Shown: one piece after another, positions 58,826 through 64,000 of the stretch
Layout of the letters: each line of letters starts with the position of its first letter
How positions within the stretch are numbered: the stretch's first letter is position 1
Source of the DNA: an uncultured Prevotellaceae bacterium
GTDB taxonomy: Bacteria; Bacteroidota; Bacteroidia; Bacteroidales; Bacteroidaceae
Assembly: GCA_902792635.1 (NCBI GenBank)
Contig: CADBAG010000008.1
Location: 113,372 to 177,371 of the forward strand
Length of the DNA stretch: 64,000 nucleotides
Reading direction: 5' to 3'
Notes under the pieces: generated by a model
Databases searched by the model: none
The model's input: the letters and a program-made list of their open reading frames with translations, nothing else
What the model was told of the DNA's origin: nothing
Translations under genes and position numbers: made by a program

Positions 58826-59416
58826 ATGTCGATATCCAAGACTCGACAGAAACTGGTCGACGTGGCGCGCCAGCTTTTTGCCAAGAAAGGTCTCAACGGC
58901 ACAACGATGAACGACATCGCCGTGGCGTCGGGGAAAGGTCGCCGTACGCTGTATACTTATTTCAGCCGTAAAGAAGATATCTATTATGCCGTTATCGAAT
59001 CAGAGCTGGAGCGCTTGAGCGACAAGCTCGATGAAGTGGCAGCGAAACGCATTCCGCCTCAGGACAAGATCATCGAACTTATCTATACCCATCTCATCTC
59101 CATCAAAGAGACCGTTGTACGTAACGGCAACCTACGCGCGGAGTTCTTCCGCAATATCTGGACTGTAGAAAAGGTACGCAAGAACTTTGACGAGGACGAG
59201 ATGGAGCTCTTCCGCAAGGTTTATGCCGAAGGGAAAGCCGATGGCGAGTTTGATATTGAGAATATCGACATGGTGGCCGACATTACACATTATTGTATCA
59301 AAGGCCTGGAGGTGCCGTTCATCTACGGTCGTCTCGGGCACGGCCTCACGGAAGAGACCTCGCGCCCGCTCATTGCCAAGATCGTTTACGGAGCCTTAGG
59401 AAAGAAAACGAGGTAA
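58826..59416 (+). CDS. TetR-family transcriptional regulator
   Basis: 196 residues from the ATG at 58826; an earlier ATG at 58772 would lie on the promoter side (TAATTTTG near 58767). The helix-turn-helix is at about 20-45 (KGLNGTTMNDIAVASGKGRR, TLYTYFSRKED). The C-terminal part is a helical ligand-binding domain. It is divergent from the GH30 gene and convergent with the GH43 gene, so it might control the former. Ligand unknown. Confidence 0.88.
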   Translation: MSISKTRQKLVDVARQLFAKKGLNGTTMNDIAVASGKGRRTLYTYFSRKEDIYYAVIESELERLSDKLDEVAAKRIPPQDKIIELIYTHLISIKETVVRNGNLRAEFFRNIWTVEKVRKNFDEDEMELFRKVYAEGKADGEFDIENIDMVADITHYCIKGLEVPFIYGRLGHGLTEETSRPLIAKIVYGALGKKTR

Positions 59417-59450
59417 AAGGACGAGCCCTTTACCTCGATAAATCAATAAA

Positions 59451-61052
59451 TCATTGCAGGTGGAAATAGTCGATATCGACGAATCCACCTGTTTTCTTTG
59501 TAGCATAGTTGAAGATGCCATAGCGCGTTCCCATAAAGAATCGTTGCCAATCGAAGACAAGTGGGAAGTTGCTGACAACCGTTGTCCAGTGCTTGCCATC
59601 AAGACTGTAAGCTAAAGAGCCTTTGTCAACAGCCCCACCCCCGGCTTTCGGAGAGAAGTCGGCTGATACTTTCAGATACACGATGCTTTGTGCAAGCGCC
59701 TTGCGGTATAATTCATGCCGGTGGTCGGCTACGACACGATGGTCTTTGGCTTCCATCTCTATCGAATCGGTAGAAGCGACAACATACCTCTTCCCTTTCT
59801 CACAAACGACAGACACAAGGGCTGCATTGTTCTGAAAAGCACAGAAGCCTGCCACATCGCCATCTTTCATGCCTCTCACATCCATCCGGATAACAGCCGA
59901 GGTCGTCGGTCCCATCATACGCTGCGAGAGCGTGTTGCGAGCGAGAAAGATGTTAGGAGCCACAGAAGCCGTATACAAACGCAACCAGCCTTTGCGCTCG
60001 ATAAGCGACCAGGCATTATCAACAGGGTTGTGGTTCCATTCCCAGTCAAGATTAAGACGGGATGAAGAGAAGTCGTCACTTGAGACAATGGTCCGATGAC
60101 TCTTCAAGGCCATTGTGATCGCCGGGGAGGGACTTAGAGCCGTCATCGGCACACTGTCCACCATCGGCCATCCGTCGCGCCATGTCACCGGCGAGAGTGT
60201 CGGCACGCGTCCCACACCACCGCGGTCCTGAAAGATAAGGGCGTACCAACGGCCGTCAGGAGTATCAACTATCGTACCCTGCCCTACTCCACCAAACCCT
60301 CCGAACGAGGTTTCAAGAATGACACGCTTGGTGTAAGGCCCCGTGATGCTGTCGGCACGGAAGCAGACTTCCCGGCGCGGATGACCATTGGTCCAAGAAA
60401 TCATCAACAGATAATATTTACCGTTGACCTTCACCACACGGGAGCCCTCAAGCAGACCGGCTTCATCAACCTCTTTCTTTTTAAAAAGTTGACAATGCGA
60501 GCCTTCCACAACTTGTTTCATATCTTTCGTCAACTGCACCATCTCTCCTGTAGCATAGAACACATAAGGAGTGCCATCCGTATCGAAGAAGAGCGTGGCA
60601 TCATGGAAATGAGGCAGTCGGCTGACAAGCGTCCAAGGACCTGCCGCCTGGGGAGCGGTCATAATATAAGTCTCGCCTCCGGGGTTGTCGTTCGGGGCAA
60701 AAAGTGCATAGAAGCGTCCGTCGTGATACTTCAGAGACGTGGCCCACTGTCCACGGCCATAAACTGTGCCATTCTCCATGTTGTATTTCGGCGAGTCGGT
60801 GAGCTTATCAAAGAGATAACCTATCGTCCGCCAGTTGACCAGGTCACGGGAGTGCATGATCGGGCCACCGGGCATGAGGTGCATCGTCGTCGACACCATA
60901 TAATAATCACTGTCAACACGTATTAGATCCATGTCAGGCACGTCAGCCCACAGCACCGGGTTGTGATAGACAGGAACTGTCTGTGCACACAACCGATCCT
61001 TACCAAAAGTAAACAATAAGAATGCGATAAAAAGGAAAAGATAATTCCGCAT
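59451..61052 (-). CDS. Secreted GH43-family glycoside hydrolase
   Basis: 533 residues with a signal peptide (NYLFLFIAFLLFTFGKDRLCA). The five-blade propeller has the general base Asp42 (VPDMDLIRV), the pKa-modulating Asp151 (LPHFHDATLFF) and the acid Glu202 (LLEGSRVVK). A C-terminal beta-sandwich (about 335-533) is of the kind that shapes the active site in xylosidase/arabinofuranosidase members. It should release arabinose or xylose side groups from plant polysaccharides. Confidence 0.88.
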   Translation of the reverse strand: MRNYLFLFIAFLLFTFGKDRLCAQTVPVYHNPVLWADVPDMDLIRVDSDYYMVSTTMHLMPGGPIMHSRDLVNWRTIGYLFDKLTDSPKYNMENGTVYGRGQWATSLKYHDGRFYALFAPNDNPGGETYIMTAPQAAGPWTLVSRLPHFHDATLFFDTDGTPYVFYATGEMVQLTKDMKQVVEGSHCQLFKKKEVDEAGLLEGSRVVKVNGKYYLLMISWTNGHPRREVCFRADSITGPYTKRVILETSFGGFGGVGQGTIVDTPDGRWYALIFQDRGGVGRVPTLSPVTWRDGWPMVDSVPMTALSPSPAITMALKSHRTIVSSDDFSSSRLNLDWEWNHNPVDNAWSLIERKGWLRLYTASVAPNIFLARNTLSQRMMGPTTSAVIRMDVRGMKDGDVAGFCAFQNNAALVSVVCEKGKRYVVASTDSIEMEAKDHRVVADHRHELYRKALAQSIVYLKVSADFSPKAGGGAVDKGSLAYSLDGKHWTTVVSNFPLVFDWQRFFMGTRYGIFNYATKKTGGFVDIDYFHLQ

Positions 61053-61199
61053 GTTTAAAAGTTTGTTTAAAGAGTATTCATATCAATATTTCCATCAGCA
61101 AAGTTATCTATTTTCTACAAACTACATATATAATAATGTGTCACAATCTTTTGGATTTATTGCACCCAAGACGGGATCTGCGTTTTTTCCACCTTTAAG

Positions 61200-61294
61200 A
61201 TTGAAAAATTGAAAGAATGAAAGAATGAAAGAATGAAAAATTGAAAGAATGAAAAATTGAAAGAATGAAAAATTGAAAGAATGAAAAATTGAAA
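61200..61294. repeat. Tandem repeat of a 17-bp AT-rich unit
   Basis: The unit GAAAGAATGAAAAATTG recurs about four times in a row, with shorter GAAAGAAT pieces before it. The same words (GAAAGAATGAAA) return in the hairpin at 61504-61555 after tRNA-Ala. It lies between the GH43 start and tRNA-Ala; 61053-61383 has no gene. Confidence 0.7.
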
Positions 61295-61348
61295 GGCGAC
61301 GGTTAGAAGAAAGTTGTCGAAAAATTTGCGGGAACGAAATTATTCCTT

Positions 61349-61356
61349 TACCTTTG
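61349..61356 (+). promoter_or_regulatory. Promoter box TACCTTTG of tRNA-Ala
   Basis: TACCTTTG followed by GCAAATG, 27 bases before the tRNA. Confidence 0.65.
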
Positions 61357-61383
61357 CAAATGTTATAATGCGGAATATTTATT

Positions 61384-61457
<74 letters not shown>

Positions 61458-61503
61458 CCTTTATGATTGAAAAATTAAAAGAACTCATAAGATTGAAATA
61501 TTG

Positions 61504-61561
61504 AAAGAATGAAACAATGAAAACAGCAACGTTGCCTTTCATTGTTTCATTCTTTTTTTAT
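61504..61561 (+). terminator. Long inverted repeat with U-tract after tRNA-Ala
   Basis: AAAGAATGAAACAATGAAA (61504-61522) and its perfect complement at 61537-61555, with GCAACGTTGC inside, then a run of T. It may terminate tRNA-Ala and, in the other direction, GH29 transcripts. Confidence 0.75.
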
Positions 61562-61621
61562 TGGCCCCTTTCGTTCTCTCACACTTCATCCTCCTTTCAC
61601 CCTTTTCATTTCTTCATTATT

Positions 61622-63259
61622 TCAATTTTTCAATATCTTGAACGCCAATGCAATATTGTTTGGCAACGACTGCGGCACTGTAATCAGCAGCCCTTCCTTC
61701 GTCTGCTTGTAGGCAACTTTACCCGGATAACCGAGAAGCGACACCTTACGAACTTTGGTCACTGCCTTCAGCGTCAACGTGCTTCCGGGCTGCGGCGCAC
61801 ACATTGTAATGGCGTATAGATTCTTTCCCTTCTGGGTGTAGCGGATATCAGCAGCCGTGTAATGGACCTTGCCTTCATTGAAGCCTTGCGCCTTAACAGG
61901 ATTCTTTGCCTCAAGCGCCGGACCGTCGCCGAACTGTTTCCAAGGCCTCGTACCATAGATAGCCTCACCATTGATCTTCAGCCATGCACCAATCTCTTTC
62001 ACAATCTTATATTCGAGAGAATCGATGGTGCCATCACCCTTCACAGGCACACTCAGAAGAAGATTGCCATTCTTGCTCACTACATCAGCGAGGATCTGGA
62101 TAACGGTCTGTGCAGTCTTGTAACTACCGTCATAGAACCGACGCTTGTCGTAATGCCACGAGCCGATACACGTACAGGTCTGCCACGCTTTGGACTGGAT
62201 GGCATCAGGTGCGCCACGTTCAACATCCCATACAATAGCATCCTTGTGGAACTTCTTCAGTACCTTTCCTGTCACCACCGCTTCGTTGCGGCCCTGGTGC
62301 TCCGCCATGCTCTTGTTGTAATAACTGGCAACAAGGTCCAATCCGGCATCACAGAACGGATAGAGCGGCAACACGGTATCGTCGAAATAAACGACAGCAG
62401 GGTCATAGCGGTTGATGAGATCCATCGTGCGGTTATAAAACTTGTCACAATAGGCCTGGTCGGGCAACGTCACTTTGGCGGGATCCCAGTCCCACTCCCC
62501 ATTGTCCTTGCTCAGGGCATGGCGTTGTTCATAGAGATCCTGAGGGTCGTATCCTTCCCACCACAGGCCTTTTCCGTCAGCCTTCTGGAGACGTCCGTCG
62601 TACATCTGGCCACGGAAAGTACCTTTCTTGTCAGCGCCACGCGAGGTCTCATACCAGGTCCAGGCATGAGCTGCATGGACACTCAATCCAAGCGGCAGCC
62701 CATATTTTTTGCAGGCAGCAGCCCACCCTGCGATGATATTCTTCTCCGGCCCCATGTTCACGGAGTTCCAAGGCTGGTACTTACTGTCCCACAGATCGAA
62801 GTTGTCATGATGGTTCGCCAACGCAAAAAAATATTTCGCGCCACATTGTTTATATAGTGCTACGAGTGTGTCAGGGTTCCACTTCTCTGCTTTCCACTCG
62901 TGAATCCAGTCTTTGAAACCGAAATCGCGCTGCGGTCCCCGCGTCATCTTACTATAGGTATACTGGTCGCTGCCTTCATTATACATGCCGCGACCGAACC
63001 AGTCGCCATACTCCGGCTCACACTGCGGCCCCCAGTGAGCCCAGATACCGAACTTGGCATCGCGGAACCACTCCGGGCACTGATAGTCGGACAGACTCTC
63101 CCACGTAGGCTGATATTTGCCTTTGATAAGAGGTTCCTTACTTGTGTCCACATGCACTTTGATAGCTTTCTCCGCTTCTTTTGCGTTGTCATAAATGTTC
63201 TGTGCTTGCGCATAGGAAACAGCTAAGGCCAGAACGAAAGTCAACAATAGTTTTTGCAT
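61622..63259 (-). CDS. Secreted alpha-L-fucosidase (GH29)
   Basis: 545 residues with a signal peptide (QKLLLTFVLALAVSYAQAQ). Typical GH29 text: WFRDAKFGIWAHWGP at 64-78, HHDNFDLW at 150-157, and the nucleophile Asp in AVVYFDDTVLP (293 or 294). Later NGNLLLSVPVKGDGTI closes the barrel, followed by a beta domain. It removes alpha-linked fucose from host glycans or plant xyloglucan in the periplasm or outside. No SusCD pair is in the window. Confidence 0.93.
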   Translation of the reverse strand: MQKLLLTFVLALAVSYAQAQNIYDNAKEAEKAIKVHVDTSKEPLIKGKYQPTWESLSDYQCPEWFRDAKFGIWAHWGPQCEPEYGDWFGRGMYNEGSDQYTYSKMTRGPQRDFGFKDWIHEWKAEKWNPDTLVALYKQCGAKYFFALANHHDNFDLWDSKYQPWNSVNMGPEKNIIAGWAAACKKYGLPLGLSVHAAHAWTWYETSRGADKKGTFRGQMYDGRLQKADGKGLWWEGYDPQDLYEQRHALSKDNGEWDWDPAKVTLPDQAYCDKFYNRTMDLINRYDPAVVYFDDTVLPLYPFCDAGLDLVASYYNKSMAEHQGRNEAVVTGKVLKKFHKDAIVWDVERGAPDAIQSKAWQTCTCIGSWHYDKRRFYDGSYKTAQTVIQILADVVSKNGNLLLSVPVKGDGTIDSLEYKIVKEIGAWLKINGEAIYGTRPWKQFGDGPALEAKNPVKAQGFNEGKVHYTAADIRYTQKGKNLYAITMCAPQPGSTLTLKAVTKVRKVSLLGYPGKVAYKQTKEGLLITVPQSLPNNIALAFKILKN

Positions 63260-63403
63260 CGTATTTTAAATGTTAGTTTTATAATAAACAAAGGTAGGCA
63301 TTTTATCCTTAGCCACAAAGCAAAAGAAGGATTTTATTTAGAAGTCAATCGTTAAACAACTGTTAAAGTGGTGAGAATATTTTTATATAATAAAGGAAAG
63401 TAC

Positions 63404-63411
63404 TACCTTTG
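63404..63411 (+). promoter_or_regulatory. Promoter box TACCTTTG of tRNA-Tyr
   Basis: TACCTTTG followed by GCAACC, 21 bases before the tRNA. Confidence 0.65.
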
Positions 63412-63432
63412 CAACCGCTTTGAAAGAAGCAC

Positions 63433-63515
63433 GGGTGGTTACCAGAGTGGCCAAATGGGGCAGACTGTAAATCTGCTGGCTCTTGCCTTCGGTGGTTCGA
63501 ATCCATCACCACCCA
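63433..63515 (+). tRNA. tRNA-Tyr (GTA anticodon)
   Basis: Class II tRNA with a long variable arm (TGGCTCTTGCC region). Acceptor GGGTGGT / ACCACCC, anticodon loop CTGTAAA between CAGA and TCTG, T loop TTCGAAT. CCA not encoded. A terminator (CCGTAG/CTACGG plus seven T) follows at 63557-63589. Confidence 0.95.
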
Positions 63516-63556
63516 CCCAATTCAAATTTTTTTCGTAACTTTGTACATGTTTAGTT

Positions 63557-63589
63557 CCGTAGCCGTTGTGAAACGCCTACGGTTTTTTT
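63557..63589 (+). terminator. Terminator after tRNA-Tyr
   Basis: CCGTAG (63557-63562) and CTACGG (63577-63582) followed by seven T. Confidence 0.8.
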
Positions 63590-63625
63590 GTGCAGTATTC
63601 AGCCCCGCCTTGCCCCACCCTTAAT

Positions 63626-63647
63626 CCCTCCCCCATCTAAGGGAGGG
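63626..63647. repeat. Copy of the GC-rich intergenic palindrome
   Basis: CCCTCCC-CCATCTAA-GGGAGGG, preceded by CCCCACCCTTAAT. The copy at 68-89 has CCCCACCCTTTAT at the same place, so the repeated unit extends beyond the palindrome. Confidence 0.65.
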
Positions 63648-63741
63648 AGAGATTACAAAGATAAACATAGGATTGCTCTGACCTCAACAAACATATTCGA
63701 GCTGTACGGTTGAACTTATCCTTCATCCATAATGGTTGATA

Positions 63742-64000
63742 GCCTCGGAGAGGCTGGCTCTCCATAACCCCAGGCAAAGGAGCGGTAGCGACTGCAGCCT
63801 GGGGTGTGTCGAGATAGAGGCGGGATACCTGACCTTCTGCCTCGGAGAGGCAGGCTGCACGTAGTGCGCTATGTCTGTAATAGATTGTTTCGTGAACATA
63901 ACGCGCCAAGGCGCAGTCAGCCTCTCCGAGGCTGGAAATCAGGTATTCAAGCACAGTCTAAAATCCCCAGACTGCAGTCGCTACCGCTCCTTTAGTCTGG
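63742..64000. repeat. Cluster of palindromes, including two hairpins with mirrored loops
   Basis: GCCTCGGAGAGGC occurs at 63742-63754 and 63839-63851 and inverted at 63920-63932. Hairpin 1 has stem CCCCAGGC/GCCTGGGG (63768-63775, 63797-63804). Hairpin 2 has stem CCAGACT/AGTCTGG (63967-63973, 63994-64000). The loop of hairpin 2 (63974-63993) is the exact reverse complement of most of the loop of hairpin 1. No credible gene is seen in 63590-64000. Confidence 0.6.

Noticed and set aside
58826-59416. Phage-borne origin for the TetR and glycosidase genes
   Set aside because: They lie outside attR, have chromosomal-type promoters and no phage neighbours.
61200-61294. Short regular repeats that might be a CRISPR array
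   Set aside because: Units are directly joined with no unique spacers, and no cas genes are present.
63637-63954. Minus-strand 105-codon frame near the window end
   Set aside because: It coincides with a cluster of palindromes; the amino-acid text simply reads the repeats.

Overview
The window comes from a member of the Bacteroidota, most likely a Prevotella-type (Prevotellaceae) genome. The evidence is the many promoters of the TAnnTTTG (-7) type, the lack of strong Shine-Dalgarno sites in most genes, a TonB receptor, secreted glycoside hydrolases (one with a type IX secretion-like C-terminus) and the style of the phage genes. It has three parts.

(1) 1-13710, chromosomal sulfur and uptake genes. 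On the minus strand lie a LuxR-type regulator, metY, and then hcyS-hcyF-hcyD-sir-cysG(N-domain)-cysD. Together they look like sulfate/sulfite reduction feeding a protein-thiocarboxylate route to homocysteine: HcyD trims HcyS, HcyF adenylates it, Sir supplies sulfide and MetY moves the sulfur to O-acetylhomoserine. A PstB-like ABC ATPase diverges from the regulator. A shared 7-4-7 palindrome (ATACCAM-N4-KTGGTAT) is clustered upstream of hcyS and upstream of the ATPase, each time before an identical TAACTTTG box. This defines a small regulon. A TonB receptor, an RhtX/FptX-like MFS transporter and a thioredoxin/alpha-beta-hydrolase fusion follow on the plus strand.

(2) 13740-56742, a tailed-phage prophage of about 43 kb inserted at the 3' end of the initiator tRNA-fMet gene, with a tyrosine integrase beside the tRNA. 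Order: repressor, small early genes, primase/helicase, an iteron cluster, prohead protease/scaffold, capsid, terminase, an accessory stretch with a truncated ArdC-type peptidase and a candidate small RNA, a structured RNA leader with three copies of a 15-base element, portal and connector genes, tail-fibre genes, a complete diversity-generating retroelement (variable target, template repeat, reverse transcriptase), lysis cassette (holin, amidase, spanin-like), tape measure, tail protein, integrase. Target and template agree over 125 bp except at 11 positions, and all 11 are adenines in the template, so the tail adhesin has been diversified.

(3) 56729-64000, chromosome again: tRNA-fMet, a GH30 glycosidase, a TetR regulator, a GH43 enzyme, tRNA-Ala, a GH29 fucosidase, tRNA-Tyr, and a cluster of palindromes at the edge of the window.

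The signals most worth following are the retroelement (with an unusual FVDN active-site motif and a G9 tract at the end of the reverse transcriptase gene), the twin operator-promoter modules of the prophage (one drives a candidate ~90-nt RNA), the A/B/C RNA switch at 30189-30435, and the sulfur-regulon operator array.
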